NCBI GenBank assembly: GCA_937965695.1
Contig: CALCKW010000053.1
Coordinates: 1 to 55,807 of the forward strand
DNA from: an uncultured Granulosicoccaceae bacterium
GTDB taxonomy: Bacteria > Pseudomonadota > Gammaproteobacteria > CALCKW01
DNA: 55,807 nucleotides
Reading direction: 5' to 3'
Position numbers and translations under genes: made by a program. Positions 28,529 to 38,243 of this stretch are shown here, in pieces. Numbering within the stretch: the stretch's first letter is position 1; each line of letters starts with the position of its first letter. The notes beneath the pieces were generated by a model. The model made no database searches and was not told where the DNA came from. It saw only the letters and a program-made list of their open reading frames with translations.

Positions 28529-29221
28529 TTGGATATAACTGTGAAAAGACGTTTAGTAGGTGCACTGGTACTGGTTTTGTTGGCCATAATTTTGGTGCCC
28601 GCTTGGCTTGATGGTTCGGCTCGTCGACTACGCGACGAAGACGCCTTTGTTGTGCCTCTGCCGCCACCGGATAATCGCAAGCCTCTGGTCGAACCAGAGA
28701 GTATCGGTGAGCAGCTTGATACTGAAATACCAAAGTTGGATCCGCTTCCTGAGCTAGAGCCCGTGGTCGAACCAGAGCTTGCCGACGTTGAGAAGCAAGC
28801 TGACGAAGTCGCTGAGACCCCAGTGGAAACACCCGCTGAGACAGCCGTGGCAAAACCAGAACCAGAAGTCGTACCTGCACCTGTCGAAGTCGACCTAAAT
28901 GTGCAACCGGAGTCTACCGAAACGGTGGAAACCGAGACTCAATCCGCTATCGAAGTAGAAGTGGCCGAGAGTGCCAAGCTGCAAGCTAATTGGATTGTCC
29001 AAGTGGGAAGCTTCGCTAGTCGCGAAAATGCAGAAGCAATGGTCAGCCGCTTGAAAAAAGGTGAATTGAAAGCGTTTTTACGCGAATTCAAATCCAATGG
29101 CGATAGCATTTACCGCGTATTAGTGGGCCCATTTGTACGCCAAACCGAAGCCGATGACGCGAAGCGAACTATCGATAGGCGATTCCAAGTTAAATCGTTT
29201 GTGGCAAATTGGCGCGAGTGA
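28529..29221 (+). CDS. SPOR-domain membrane protein (DedD-like)
   Basis: 230 residues: a short cytoplasmic N-terminus, one membrane segment (LVGALVLVLLAIILVPAWL, about 8-27), a long Pro/Glu/Val-rich periplasmic linker, and a C-terminal SPOR domain (NWIVQVGSFASRENAEAMV ... YRVLVGPFVRQTEADDAK). SPOR domains bind denuded septal peptidoglycan and target proteins to division sites. The start is taken as TTG 28529 because GGAG lies at 28514-28517; a GTG at 28541 is the alternative. Position between folC and cvpA is conserved. Confidence 0.9.
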   Translation: MDITVKRRLVGALVLVLLAIILVPAWLDGSARRLRDEDAFVVPLPPPDNRKPLVEPESIGEQLDTEIPKLDPLPELEPVVEPELADVEKQADEVAETPVETPAETAVAKPEPEVVPAPVEVDLNVQPESTETVETETQSAIEVEVAESAKLQANWIVQVGSFASRENAEAMVSRLKKGELKAFLREFKSNGDSIYRVLVGPFVRQTEADDAKRTIDRRFQVKSFVANWRE

Positions 29222-29263
29222 TTGGTTCCCATGCGCGGAAAGCTGCACGTTTCAAGAACCGAA

Positions 29264-29285
29264 CTGCGGTACAATTACACCGCAG
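29264..29285. promoter_or_regulatory. Palindrome over a -10-like box before cvpA
   Basis: CTGCGGT (29264-29270) and ACCGCAG (29279-29285) are perfect inverted repeats around an 8-nt centre. TACAAT, a -10-like hexamer, begins inside the left arm at 29270. It lies 28-49 bp before the cvpA start. It does not match the known PurR box. It could be an operator or an mRNA hairpin. Confidence 0.3.
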
Positions 29286-29312
29286 GTGGCACCTTAGTTG
29301 TGGAGGATCGCC

Positions 29313-29837
29313 GTGCTTGAACTAATCGACCCCTTTAACTACGCCGATGTGATTATCGCCGGCGTGGTGCTGTTTTGCATGTTGATTAGCATGCGGCGCG
29401 GTATGGTGGTGGAGGTGATAGCGATAGGCTCTCTGGTCGCCGCTGTATTTGTCGCGGTGGAATACGGTGAGGTTGCCGCCGAGCGTTTTATCGGGAATCG
29501 TATTAGGGATGATTTGGTTCGCCATTATGTTGCTATGGGTGGGCTGTTTGTTTGCACCATGTTCGCAGGCAGTGCCTTAAACTACATAATTGCGACTTTT
29601 GTGCGCACGGGTCCGCTTCGAGGCGCCGATCGTATGCTTGGCGCCATATTTGGGCTTGTTCGTGGCGTTATCATTGTTTGTGTTGGGATATCCTTGTTGA
29701 GTTTGACTGCCACGATTAGCGAAGGTTGGTGGAGCCGATCCATTTTGATCGAACACCTTGAACCTGTCGCCAGGTGGTTAGTTGAAAAGATGCCCGAAGT
29801 CATTAGCAAACTAAAATCTTATGCACCGCTGCGCTGA
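29313..29837 (+). CDS. cvpA: CvpA family membrane protein
   Basis: 174 residues with four predicted membrane segments. It starts at GTG 29313 (MLELIDPFNYADVIIAGVVL) because GGAGG lies 7 bases upstream. CvpA is linked to colicin V export and to envelope/purine-operon function, and its exact role is unclear. It is placed directly upstream of purF, as in E. coli and Pseudomonas. Confidence 0.93.
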   Translation: MLELIDPFNYADVIIAGVVLFCMLISMRRGMVVEVIAIGSLVAAVFVAVEYGEVAAERFIGNRIRDDLVRHYVAMGGLFVCTMFAGSALNYIIATFVRTGPLRGADRMLGAIFGLVRGVIIVCVGISLLSLTATISEGWWSRSILIEHLEPVARWLVEKMPEVISKLKSYAPLR

Positions 29838-29885
29838 CTTTAGCTAGTCTGGTTCGGCAGCAGTATCACTGAGCTAAAATTATTC

Positions 29886-31391
29886 ATGTGCGGAATCATC
29901 GGTATCCTCGACCACGAACCGGTCAATAACTCTCTCTACGAAGGTCTGCTGTTGTTGCAGCACCGTGGCCAAGATGCGGCAGGTGTGATGACTGGAGAAA
30001 GTGTCGGCAATGGCAAGCTGCATATTCGTCGAGGTGTTGGCTTGGTGCGAGATGTCTTTAGACAAGAGCACATGGAACGGCTTCGCGGAGAGATGGGGAT
30101 AGCGCATTGTCGCTACCCGACTGCGGGCAGTTCGTCAGGCAACGAAGCTCAGCCGATGTATGTCAACTCTCCCTATGGGATCGCGCTCGCGCACAATGGC
30201 AACCTCACCAACACGGCGGAGTTAGCGCAAGAGCTCTACGAGTCAGATTTACGCCACATCAATACCACTTCTGACAGTGAAGTATTACTTAATGTGGTTG
30301 CCCACGAATTGCACGCACAGGGCTCGAGAAAGCTGACGCCTGATCAAGTTTTTGCAGCGATCGAAAGTGTATACAACCGCATTCGCGGTGGATTTGCGGT
30401 TGTCGCGATGATAGTTGGCCGGGGTTTACTGGGCTTTCGCGATCGCAACGGCATTCGTCCCATCGTGCTGGGCGTACGTCGCACAGCAAAAGGCGAGGCT
30501 TGGATGATGGCCTCTGAAAGTTTGGTGCTGGATGCGCAAGGTTACGAATATGTGCGCGACCTTGCACCGGGCGAAGTGGTCTATATTGAAAAAAACGGCA
30601 CGCTCCACTCTCACCAAACGTCCGTACAAGTGCCGTTCACGCCTTGTATTTTTGAGCATGTCTACTTTGCGCGACCCGACTCGACGATTGACGGTATTTC
30701 AGTTTATCAGGCGCGCGTGCGCATGGGCCTTAACCTCGCCGATAAGATTATGCGTGAATGGCCCGAGCACGATATCGATGTGGTTATTCCCATCCCTGAG
30801 TCCAGCCGTCCGGCTGCACTAGAGCTGGCAAGAAAATTAGAACTCCCGTATCGAGAAGGCTTGGTTAAAAATCGGTACATTGGTCGTACCTTTATTATGC
30901 CGGGCCAACAAGTACGCCGAAAATCCGTTCGCCAAAAGCTCAGCAGCATTCATCAAGAGTTCGACGGTAAAAATGTTTTATTGGTCGACGATTCAATTGT
31001 TCGTGGCACCACCTCAGAACAGATAGTCGAGATGGCGCGTGAAGCGGGAGCTGCGCGCGTCTATTTGGCTTCAGCGGCCCCACCTGTGCGCTTCCCCAAT
31101 GTTTATGGTATCGACATGCCAACCACCAGTGAGTTGATTGCCGACGGTCGGGGCGATGAAGAAATATGTGCAACTATCGGCGCTGACCGTCTGATCTATC
31201 AAGATCTAGACGACTTGATCAATGCTGTGCAGGGTGATTCGAAACAAGTGGATGGGTTTGAGACCAGTTGTTTTAGTGGTGAGTACATTACCGGTGACAT
31301 TTCAGACGAGTACCTTGCCAAAATGGGCGAAAAACGAAACGACTCTCGTGCAAGTAGTGGACAGGAAGCGCTCGACTTTAGCGGTGAGTAA
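29886..31391 (+). CDS. purF: Amidophosphoribosyltransferase
   Basis: 501 residues; first committed step of purine synthesis. The Ntn glutaminase domain starts with the nucleophile Cys2 ([20 protein letters not shown]) and has the conserved [14 protein letters not shown]. The PRPP-binding loop is [18 protein letters not shown] in the C-terminal half. The stop TAA (31389-31391) overlaps the likely start of the following L,D-transpeptidase. Confidence 0.98.
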   Translation: MCGIIGILDHEPVNNSLYEGLLLLQHRGQDAAGVMTGESVGNGKLHIRRGVGLVRDVFRQEHMERLRGEMGIAHCRYPTAGSSSGNEAQPMYVNSPYGIALAHNGNLTNTAELAQELYESDLRHINTTSDSEVLLNVVAHELHAQGSRKLTPDQVFAAIESVYNRIRGGFAVVAMIVGRGLLGFRDRNGIRPIVLGVRRTAKGEAWMMASESLVLDAQGYEYVRDLAPGEVVYIEKNGTLHSHQTSVQVPFTPCIFEHVYFARPDSTIDGISVYQARVRMGLNLADKIMREWPEHDIDVVIPIPESSRPAALELARKLELPYREGLVKNRYIGRTFIMPGQQVRRKSVRQKLSSIHQEFDGKNVLLVDDSIVRGTTSEQIVEMAREAGAARVYLASAAPPVRFPNVYGIDMPTTSELIADGRGDEEICATIGADRLIYQDLDDLINAVQGDSKQVDGFETSCFSGEYITGDISDEYLAKMGEKRNDSRASSGQEALDFSGE

Positions 31392-31929
31392 AAATGCTCT
31401 CGCTGAAATCCATGCCCAACTTGTTGAACGTATAGTCAGCGATGAACGACCGCTGAACTATTTGCTCATCGATAGCGCTAGTCAAACAATACAACTCTGC
31501 ACGCAAGGCCGAGTGCTGAGCCGTTTTTTGGTCTCGACCGGTGAAGCCGGTATGGGGTCAGATAATGGCAGCTTTAAAACCCCGCCTGGTCTCCATCAAA
31601 TCTCACATATCATCGGAGCAGGGGCGGTATCGGGTTTGCTGTTTCGTGCCAGAATCGCGCAACCCCTCTGCGTGCAAATCGAAACCTCGGAAAAATCAAC
31701 TGGCGAAGACGCAATAACCTCTCGAATACTACGGCTCGATGGCCTTGAACCGGGTATTAACCGAGGTGAGAATTGTGATTCCCTAGAGCGATATATCTAT
31801 ATTCATGGCACAGCGGAAGAAGGTCTATTGGGCCGTCCTGTGAGTCATGGTTGCATCAGAATGGCGAATGCCGACGTGATTGAATTAGAGCAACAAGTGC
31901 GAGAAAGGGCGTTGGTCTTTATCAATTAA
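31384..31929 (+). CDS. L,D-transpeptidase (YkuD) family protein, apparently without signal peptide
   Basis: 181 residues from GTG 31384, which overlaps the purF stop by 8 bp. An earlier in-frame GTG at 31357 is possible and neither has a strong ribosome site. The YkuD catalytic signature is complete: [20 protein letters not shown], with the nucleophile Cys in SHGCIRM. Enzymes of this family cross-link peptidoglycan or attach lipoproteins to it. No export signal is visible with either start, which is odd for a periplasmic reaction, although related short YkuD proteins of this kind exist. A second YkuD protein lies 1.5 kb away on the other strand. Confidence 0.85.
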   Translation: MSKNALAEIHAQLVERIVSDERPLNYLLIDSASQTIQLCTQGRVLSRFLVSTGEAGMGSDNGSFKTPPGLHQISHIIGAGAVSGLLFRARIAQPLCVQIETSEKSTGEDAITSRILRLDGLEPGINRGENCDSLERYIYIHGTAEEGLLGRPVSHGCIRMANADVIELEQQVRERALVFIN

Positions 31930-32040
31930 TTTTTCCCCTCACGTTGCAATTTCTGTGAGTGGGTACGTTATCTCTTAATAACGATGGACTTCCCCCTTGC
32001 GATTTTTAGTTACTGCAGAACACTAGTGAGCTTAATCAAA

Positions 32041-33360
32041 ATGAAAAAACTAACGCTTATTCTTTGCTGTCTGTTTGCGCTGACCGCCTGTGATTCAAAC
32101 ACTGCTGTTTCCAGCGATTCAAATAACGATGGTGGCGTGTCTTCAAACACGGACGGCGCAGCCTCAGAAGACGGGACAGGTTCAGATACTGATTCGGCGA
32201 ATGGCACCGGCACTGACGATAATTCTGGTACTGGTGAAGGCGAAGACACCGGCGAGAGCATGGACTCAGGCGAAGGCTCGGGTACTGGCGAGAGTGCGGA
32301 TACTGGCCAAGGCGCAGATACCGGGGAAGAAGCGACTGCGGGCGAAGGCACAGACTCCGGTGAAGAGACGGATACGGGCACAGAGACAGACAACAGTGAG
32401 ACCACTAGTAGTTGCATAGCGCCAACACACGGAAATATTTTTACAGGATCGGGAACGACAGTCTTAACAGATGGCTGCACTAACGGTGCTAGCTTGACTC
32501 TCAGCGAATCGAGCGTCGAAGGGACGAATCAAATTCTTATCCCAGGTCAGTTTCAGTCTGATGGCCCATCTGGACCACTGGATAAAAAAGGGCTTTACCT
32601 CTACAAAGCCAGTAGCGCTCCGGCCTACATCTTAGCGCGATACGCTGGCGGTTTTTATCAACGGGCTGGTCGTTTAGGTTTCGTTACTGGCGGTGCGGGT
32701 ATTTATTATCTGCCACTGCTGCGCGACGCCAGCGGGCAAACAGGGTTAGATCTCAATGGTCTAGCGCTGTCCACTTGGAGTGCGATCCCCGGTCAATCTG
32801 TCAGCTTCACCGAAGTCACTTGGGCGGGCATTGCTGACGACGTCTCAGCGCTGCCTAAATTGCATTGGCAAGATCTAAACATCAGTGACGCAAGCGGATC
32901 TTACGATGTTCGTAATCTGTTGACTCAAGCGGCCAGCGCGCAACCTCTTCGAGAGCTCACCCGAGTGCTTGCCGAAAGTATCACCGCTCAATATATCGAC
33001 TTATCTAATGCGCTTTGCCCACCTGAAATTGGAGGTTTCTCACAACAACCCGCGATTCGCTTTACCGATGCGACCGGTGAACTCGGCCAGGCTTGGTCGG
33101 TGCGGGATATTGTGATTAGAACAGCGGATGATTTGGCTAGACCGATACACAGCATCGCTATCGACTGGAATTACGCAAGCAATGCTACGGTTGGTGATAT
33201 TCTTGCGAGCATTGATGGCGCTTCTTATCTGTGGCCAGACCCTGCTCGCAACCTCAATTGCACCGGGCAAATTATAGTCAACACGGACTTCGACGCTTTG
33301 CGTCCTTCGGCGCTCAACGGGAGCTTAGCCTCTACAGCTAACTCTGTTTGGAATAACTAG
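32041..33360 (+). CDS. Putative lipoprotein with acidic Gly/Ser/Thr/Glu linker
   Basis: 439 residues from ATG 32041. The signal peptide has the lipobox LTAC (MKKLTLILCCLFALTACDSN). Residues about 20-140 are a low-complexity linker built from D-T-G-E, G-T-G and E-G-x-D units, almost without hydrophobic residues. The remaining 300 residues are a globular domain I do not recognise, with Cys at its start (SSCIAPTHGNIF, where sequence diversity returns) and later in ALCPPEIGG and NLNCTGQI. It lies between two L,D-transpeptidase genes and ends at a shared terminator. Probably cell-surface or outer-membrane attached. Confidence 0.75.
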   Translation: MKKLTLILCCLFALTACDSNTAVSSDSNNDGGVSSNTDGAASEDGTGSDTDSANGTGTDDNSGTGEGEDTGESMDSGEGSGTGESADTGQGADTGEEATAGEGTDSGEETDTGTETDNSETTSSCIAPTHGNIFTGSGTTVLTDGCTNGASLTLSESSVEGTNQILIPGQFQSDGPSGPLDKKGLYLYKASSAPAYILARYAGGFYQRAGRLGFVTGGAGIYYLPLLRDASGQTGLDLNGLALSTWSAIPGQSVSFTEVTWAGIADDVSALPKLHWQDLNISDASGSYDVRNLLTQAASAQPLRELTRVLAESITAQYIDLSNALCPPEIGGFSQQPAIRFTDATGELGQAWSVRDIVIRTADDLARPIHSIAIDWNYASNATVGDILASIDGASYLWPDPARNLNCTGQIIVNTDFDALRPSALNGSLASTANSVWNN

Positions 33361-33394
33361 CTACCTGTCACGGATTGCACGGCTCAAATAAAAA

Positions 33395-33414
33395 AGCCCT
33401 CATAGCAGAGGGCT
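33395..33414. terminator. Bidirectional terminator between lipoprotein and L,D-transpeptidase genes
   Basis: A 7-bp stem AGCCCTC / GAGGGCT (33395-33401 and 33408-33414) with the loop ATAGCA. On the minus strand it is followed by a run of T (A-run at 33389-33395), and on the plus strand by TGTTTG. It lies between convergent stops at 33360 and 33441, so it can serve both genes, and better the minus-strand one. Confidence 0.85.
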
Positions 33415-33440
33415 TGTTTGGGTTCGTTTTCTGCTGAATG

Positions 33441-34562
33441 CTATTCAGTATCAGCCTGTGCAAATAGCTTTGGCTTGAGGGATTGTTCAGGCCATGCAGC
33501 GACATTTCGTTCCAGCTGCAGTTCCCAGCTTTTGCCATTGTGCTGCCAAAACTGAGTTTTGTAGGTGGTGTCTTTGTATTGTTTAGACGTGTACTCTTGT
33601 TTAAAACTGACCATCGCCATCGCCTTGTGGTCGACATCAGGGTACATAAACACTTCAAACTCATCGAGCTGCACGTCAACGGCTCCCCGTTGTTTTGCCA
33701 ATCGACGCTTTTGCTTCGAATAGTTTTTAAAGCGCTGTTTACGGGTACGAAAATCCGAGCTGTGCATGGCCAGAAAAGTATCCATATCGCCTTTAGACCA
33801 AGAATCACGCCATAGCTCTACGCTTTCTAGCACGGCACCGCGTACATCATTGACGACGTCAGAATCAGTCCAAGTCATTTGTTCGGCCAATATGACAGGG
33901 GTGGATTTTAACTCCGACAAATTGTGCAATGCCGGCAATATCGCATTGCTCACGACAACGCAGCCAAGTGAGTCACGAGCAGGGCGGCTGTCTTGGTCAC
34001 GCGGCATACCATGAATCCAAATACCATGACCGGTGCGGCCTAAGCTGCGATCCCAGGCATTGGGGAAATCTAATGGCAAAGCACCACCGCCGTATAGTTC
34101 GGGCAGTGCGTCGTCTTCAATGAAGTCTTGAATGCGGTATACGCCAACGGGAGTGCGTTTGTCGCCTTCGCGCTGCTTGCCGAAGCCCTCTTTGCCGATA
34201 GTGGCAAAATAGCTATCAACAAGTTCTGGCTTGCCGTTATTGTTGGCAAACACATACATTTGATTGGCAGTGAGGTCCACCGCGAATGCGTATTTGTAGT
34301 CTCCGCGCAATTGTAAAATTGACAAGGGGATCCCACGATCTTCGATCACTTCGCCCAGTGGTAGCTCAAAGCCCGTTAAAGGAACTGAAGCCGGTAGTGT
34401 GGATGCAAAGGGAGATTGCGAGAAAGCTGGAATTGATTCAGCTGCCAAAACAGGAAGAGACGAGCAAGTCATTAAGGCGATCAATCCTGATAGCCGTATA
34501 GCCCGCCGCTTAAATTTCGCGAGTTGCTGTGAACCGGATGTACCGGTGCGCTGATCAAACAC
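33441..34562 (-). CDS. Secreted L,D-transpeptidase with C-terminal NTF2/SnoaL-like domain
   Basis: 373 residues from GTG 34562, chosen because AAAGGA lies 6 bases upstream; in-frame TTG 34589 and GTG 34577 are alternatives. A long n-region is followed by a signal peptide (IRLSGLIALMTCSSLPVLA|AE). The YkuD domain has GHGIWIHGMPRDQDSRPARD followed by SLGCVVVSN, supplying the catalytic His and Cys. The C-terminal ~120 residues (VELWRDSWSKGDMDTFLAMH onward) look like an NTF2-like cystatin-fold domain, which is known fused to some LDTs. The reaction is probably 3-3 cross-linking or protein attachment in the periplasm. Confidence 0.88.
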   Translation of the reverse strand: MFDQRTGTSGSQQLAKFKRRAIRLSGLIALMTCSSLPVLAAESIPAFSQSPFASTLPASVPLTGFELPLGEVIEDRGIPLSILQLRGDYKYAFAVDLTANQMYVFANNNGKPELVDSYFATIGKEGFGKQREGDKRTPVGVYRIQDFIEDDALPELYGGGALPLDFPNAWDRSLGRTGHGIWIHGMPRDQDSRPARDSLGCVVVSNAILPALHNLSELKSTPVILAEQMTWTDSDVVNDVRGAVLESVELWRDSWSKGDMDTFLAMHSSDFRTRKQRFKNYSKQKRRLAKQRGAVDVQLDEFEVFMYPDVDHKAMAMVSFKQEYTSKQYKDTTYKTQFWQHNGKSWELQLERNVAAWPEQSLKPKLFAQADTE

Positions 34563-34832
34563 TTCGGATCCTTTGACACAGAGAGTCAATCATTTTACGC
34601 GGGTTGTTCATTGTAGTATCTACTTTATTTGCTGTTTCTTTGGGCTTTTTGGTCTAGTTCTTTAGCCTTGATCAATTTGACGCATCTCACCGCACGCTTT
34701 AAAATGCTCCGTATGCGCCGATTTGAGCTCTGCTTGCGGGCGCCCTATAAATACCGCTAAACGACGCATCTCCGCTCGCCATTCGGCGAAAAGGTCTTTG
34801 CATCGAAAGGCGCAGTGCGAGGCCAAACTGCT

Positions 34833-36035
34833 ATGCAAGACTTTAATCCAATCAATAAACATGCCGATTCCATTGCTGTACGTGCAGGTCAGCACCGCGG
34901 CCCAGAGCGTGAACACGCCGAAGCCCTTTATCTCACCTCAAGCTTTGTCTTTGAAACAGCTGAACAGGCTGCCGATGCTTTTGGCGGAGACAGCGTCGAT
35001 GAAAACATCTACTCGCGATTTACCAACCCGACGGTAAAGATTTTCCAGGAACGTCTAGCCGCTCTCGAAGGGGGAGAGGCCTGCATCGCTACTGCATCCG
35101 GCATGTCTGCGGTGCAGACCTTATGTCTTAGCACGCTCAAAGCGGGCGATCATCTTTTGGCAGCCAAAGGTATGTTTGGTTCCACGACCAATCTATTCCT
35201 GAAGTTTCTGCCTCGCTGGGGAATTTCTGTTGACCTAGTCGCGCTGAGCGACGTCGATGCTTGGCGGGCAGCGGTCAGGCCTGAAACCAAACTTTTATTC
35301 GTGGAGACGCCGACTAACCCCCTCATGGAAACGGCGGATATCCGTGCACTTGCGACGGTAGCGCACGATGCGGGGGCGCTGTTAGCAGTGGACAATTGTT
35401 TTTGCACACCTGTGTTGCAGCGACCCTTAGCGTTGGGTGCGGATGTTATTGTGCATTCCGCAACTAAGTACCTAGACGGTCAGGGTCGCTGTGTTGGTGG
35501 TGCATTGGTTGGCTCGAAGGCGTTGATGGATGGGGAGGTGATGGGGTATTTGCGCACCTGTGGACCGACAATGAGTGCATTTAACGCTTGGGTATTTTTA
35601 AAGGGACTCGAAACTTTGCCCTTGCGCATGCGAGCTCATTGCGAAAGCGCTTTGTCACTAGCGCAGTGGTTACAAACCCGTACTGAAGTGACTGCAGTGC
35701 ACTACCCAGGTCTCGATACCCACCCGCAACACGCGCTAGCGATGCTGCAGCAATCGGCAGGTGGTGGCATGGTTTCGCTGGAACTCAAAGGTGGCAAAGC
35801 CGCCGCTTGGGAGTTAATTGATCGCGTGCAGATGCTCTCGCGCACAGGTAATTTGGGTGACGCTAAAACCACCATCACACATCCAGCCAGCACAACCCAC
35901 GCTAGAATCAGCGCCGAGCAAAGGGCCGAAGCGGGAATCACCGATGGGCTGGTGCGTATTTCTGTGGGCTTAGAAGATGTCAGAGATATACAAGCCGATC
36001 TTGCTCAAGCGCTGGGTGATCAGAATTCTATTTAG
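34833..36035 (+). CDS. metZ: O-succinylhomoserine sulfhydrylase
   Basis: 400 residues from ATG 34833 (MQDFNPINKHADSIAVRAGQ). A PLP fold type I Cys/Met-metabolism enzyme that makes homocysteine from O-succinylhomoserine and sulfide. PLP Lys is in VIVHSATKYLDGQGRCVGG. YSRFTNPTV and ETPTNPLMETADI are also conserved. In Pseudomonas metZ follows purF directly; here three extra genes separate them. GAGG lies at 34819-34822. I see no clear SAM riboswitch in the 270-bp upstream gap. Confidence 0.95.
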   Translation: MQDFNPINKHADSIAVRAGQHRGPEREHAEALYLTSSFVFETAEQAADAFGGDSVDENIYSRFTNPTVKIFQERLAALEGGEACIATASGMSAVQTLCLSTLKAGDHLLAAKGMFGSTTNLFLKFLPRWGISVDLVALSDVDAWRAAVRPETKLLFVETPTNPLMETADIRALATVAHDAGALLAVDNCFCTPVLQRPLALGADVIVHSATKYLDGQGRCVGGALVGSKALMDGEVMGYLRTCGPTMSAFNAWVFLKGLETLPLRMRAHCESALSLAQWLQTRTEVTAVHYPGLDTHPQHALAMLQQSAGGGMVSLELKGGKAAAWELIDRVQMLSRTGNLGDAKTTITHPASTTHARISAEQRAEAGITDGLVRISVGLEDVRDIQADLAQALGDQNSI

Positions 36036-36089
36036 CTGCTTTTGCCTTTAGGTTATTGGTGTCTATCTCAAGCGGTAGGAGAAAATTGT

Positions 36090-36536
36090 TTGATACCTTT
36101 TAACGGCGACCCCAGTGGTGTGCAGAAATCTCTGCAATACGACGTGTTTTGGCAACCGGGTGAAGGTCGAGCTCGATGCTCTTTAGCGTTGAAGCCCCAG
36201 TTATTAAACAGAAGTGGGGCGTTGCATGGTGGTATGGCAGTCACCTTGCTCGACGCCGCCTGCGGAATAGCTTGTGAGGCGGCAATCGCTGAGAGCGATA
36301 ACAGCGAAGGACACCAGCAGGGCGTGGTGACAGTAGATTTTTACACGCAGTTTGTCAGCACGTGTCACTCTGGCGTTGTAACGGCGGAAGCAGAAGTGAC
36401 CCGTTGTGGCCGCAGCATTATTTATGTTCGCGCCGATCTGCGAGACGATCAAGGCAAGCTTCTGACAACAGGAACGGGCACCTTTAAACGCTTAAATAAG
36501 CCTAGCGCTCGTTCTGAATTAGCTGAACAGGGGTAA
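36090..36536 (+). CDS. PaaI-type hotdog-fold thioesterase
   Basis: 148 residues from TTG 36090, preceded by AGGAG (36077-36081). The frame is open back to 36042 without a better start. The hotdog core ALHGGMAVTLLDAACGIACEA carries the HGG(x)6D pattern of the PaaI/YdiI group, followed by VTVDFYTQFVSTC. These enzymes hydrolyse aromatic or medium-chain acyl-CoA. It is convergent with the acyl-CoA synthetase gene, 12 bp apart. Confidence 0.85.
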   Translation: MIPFNGDPSGVQKSLQYDVFWQPGEGRARCSLALKPQLLNRSGALHGGMAVTLLDAACGIACEAAIAESDNSEGHQQGVVTVDFYTQFVSTCHSGVVTAEAEVTRCGRSIIYVRADLRDDQGKLLTTGTGTFKRLNKPSARSELAEQG

Positions 36537-36548
36537 CGGAAAGCTCTC

Positions 36549-38069
36549 CTAATTCAACTGTTGTTTGAAATGCTCAATCAATAAGTGCTTCAGTGGCTTG
36601 CCGCTGGGTGCAGCGGGCAGAGAATCTGTCACAATAATCACAGAGGGCACTTTGTACGGCGAAAGCTGTCTTTTTGTCCATGCTTGTAATTCTTGAGCAC
36701 TCGGCGGAGATTCCGGTACGCATTGAACAAAAGCCAGTATTTCCTCGTTTCCGTCACGTTGTCGACCAACCACCGCCGATTGAGTGACTTTCGGATGACT
36801 ATTGAGGGCGGATTCTACTTCAGGCGGGTAGACGTTAAATCCTGAGCGTATAATCAACTCTTTGCATCGACCGACAATTTCTAAGCAACGGTCCTTGTTC
36901 CATCGCCCCAAATCCCCCGTGTGTAAAAAACCTTCTTCATCCAGTGCCTCAGCACTTGCCTCAGGGTTGCGATAGTAGCCTTTCATCACGTGAGGGCCTC
37001 GCACCAGTACTTCACCCACGCCATCGACCAACGACTCGTTACCAAGGTGGGGCGCTAGAATGACTTCAGTGTCCGGGAGTGCTGGTCCGCAAAAAAGGTC
37101 TGGCGGGTTGGCGTTGAAGCGTGTCACGGCTATCCCCGGCGAAGCCTCCGTCATGCCATATCCGTTGTGCAGCGTCAGCTCAAAAAATGCTTCAACACGA
37201 GATTTCCAATCGGGGTCTAGTGGAGCACCGCCAGCGGCGATGTATCGCAGCTTTGGTGCATCAATTTTTTTTGCACCTATGGTGTTTGCGTGCGCCATCA
37301 AGTGGGCGTACATCGCGGGCACTGCTGGCATACAAGTCGCGCCATCAGCCAAAGCGTGCAACGTCTCAGCCGGCGAAAATCGCGAAGAAAATTGCACCTG
37401 TGCCCCATGATGAAGTGTACTGAGCATGGCGGAAGCGAAAGCATAGATATGCGTGATAGGGATGCAACAGTAGAGCCTATCGTTCGAGTTCAGGCCCCGA
37501 ACGGTACCGCTAGCGTTAGCCATAAAAATTAAATTGGCGTGTGTCAGCATTACACCTTTCGGCTCGCCTGTTGTGCCCGTGGTATAAAACAGTGCCGCTA
37601 CCTGGGCACTTGGCTCTGCGTGGCAGGGCTCGGGTTCGGCGTGCATGTTCTTTAAAATGCGCACCGCGCCCGAATTAGCGAGAGCGGGTTGCTCTGCATT
37701 GAAATGCTGGGCGTGTTCATTGGCAGCTATTGAAACGGTCGAGGCAAAAACCATTGCACGTGGCTGAGCGTGCTGGCGAACGCGTTCCAGCTCTAAGGTG
37801 GTCTGGCGGGCATTGACAGGAATAACCCACGCGTTGAGCCGAGAGCAGGCGCAAATAAAGACGCACATAACCACAGCATTTTCGCCAATTAACATCACAC
37901 GATCACCACCGCGTACTCCTGATTCTTTGAGCTGCTTCTCTGCCTGCTCAATCTCAGCCAGTGTTTCTGATCCGGTGTACTGCGCATTGTCAAAATCAAT
38001 CAAGCAGCATTTTTCAGGTGCGGCCACTAGTGTGTTTTCAATGAGTTGATGAATTCGAACGGTTGCCAT
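36549..38069 (-). CDS. AMP-binding acyl-CoA synthetase
   Basis: 506 residues of the ANL superfamily; activates a carboxylic acid via acyl-AMP to acyl-CoA. The P-loop motif is YTTGTTGEPKGVMLTH (162-177), the A5 motif NGYGMTEASPGIAV, A7 TGDLGRWN, and the C-terminal catalytic Lys is in LPAAPSGKPLKHLL. The substrate cannot be told; the SDR and kinase genes are divergent from it. ATG 38069 begins MATVRIHQLIENT. Confidence 0.93.
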   Translation of the reverse strand: MATVRIHQLIENTLVAAPEKCCLIDFDNAQYTGSETLAEIEQAEKQLKESGVRGGDRVMLIGENAVVMCVFICACSRLNAWVIPVNARQTTLELERVRQHAQPRAMVFASTVSIAANEHAQHFNAEQPALANSGAVRILKNMHAEPEPCHAEPSAQVAALFYTTGTTGEPKGVMLTHANLIFMANASGTVRGLNSNDRLYCCIPITHIYAFASAMLSTLHHGAQVQFSSRFSPAETLHALADGATCMPAVPAMYAHLMAHANTIGAKKIDAPKLRYIAAGGAPLDPDWKSRVEAFFELTLHNGYGMTEASPGIAVTRFNANPPDLFCGPALPDTEVILAPHLGNESLVDGVGEVLVRGPHVMKGYYRNPEASAEALDEEGFLHTGDLGRWNKDRCLEIVGRCKELIIRSGFNVYPPEVESALNSHPKVTQSAVVGRQRDGNEEILAFVQCVPESPPSAQELQAWTKRQLSPYKVPSVIIVTDSLPAAPSGKPLKHLLIEHFKQQLN

Positions 38070-38145
38070 CTAAAACGTCTCGACCCTGCAAATATCAATA
38101 TGCACAACAATTGCACAAATCGCGACCGTTCGGCAACATGAACTC

Positions 38146-38160
38146 TCTGAGGTTCCCTAG
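38146..38160 (-). repeat. 15-bp copy of the MITE-like terminus, inverted
   Basis: TCTGAGGTTCCCTAG is the exact reverse complement of 19007-19021, the end of the element next to leuB. The bases beyond it match the element body only weakly. It lies in the divergent promoter region between the acyl-CoA synthetase and the SDR gene. Together with the plus-strand copy at 40076 it brackets the SDR-kinase pair. Confidence 0.5.
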
Positions 38161-38243
38161 TATATTGGTAGGATCTCCCCAATGAGTGCAGGGGGAAATA
38201 CCAGTCGCCAACTATTATTTCAGTGTTGCAGAGGAGAAAATGC

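Noticed and set aside
31222..31383. Upstream extension of the L,D-transpeptidase frame into purF
   Set aside because: It would overlap purF by 170 bp with no ribosome site and no family similarity. GTG 31384 is more reasonable.
34563..34832. SAM riboswitch before metZ
   Set aside because: I could not find a conserved core or the expected helices in the 270-bp gap.
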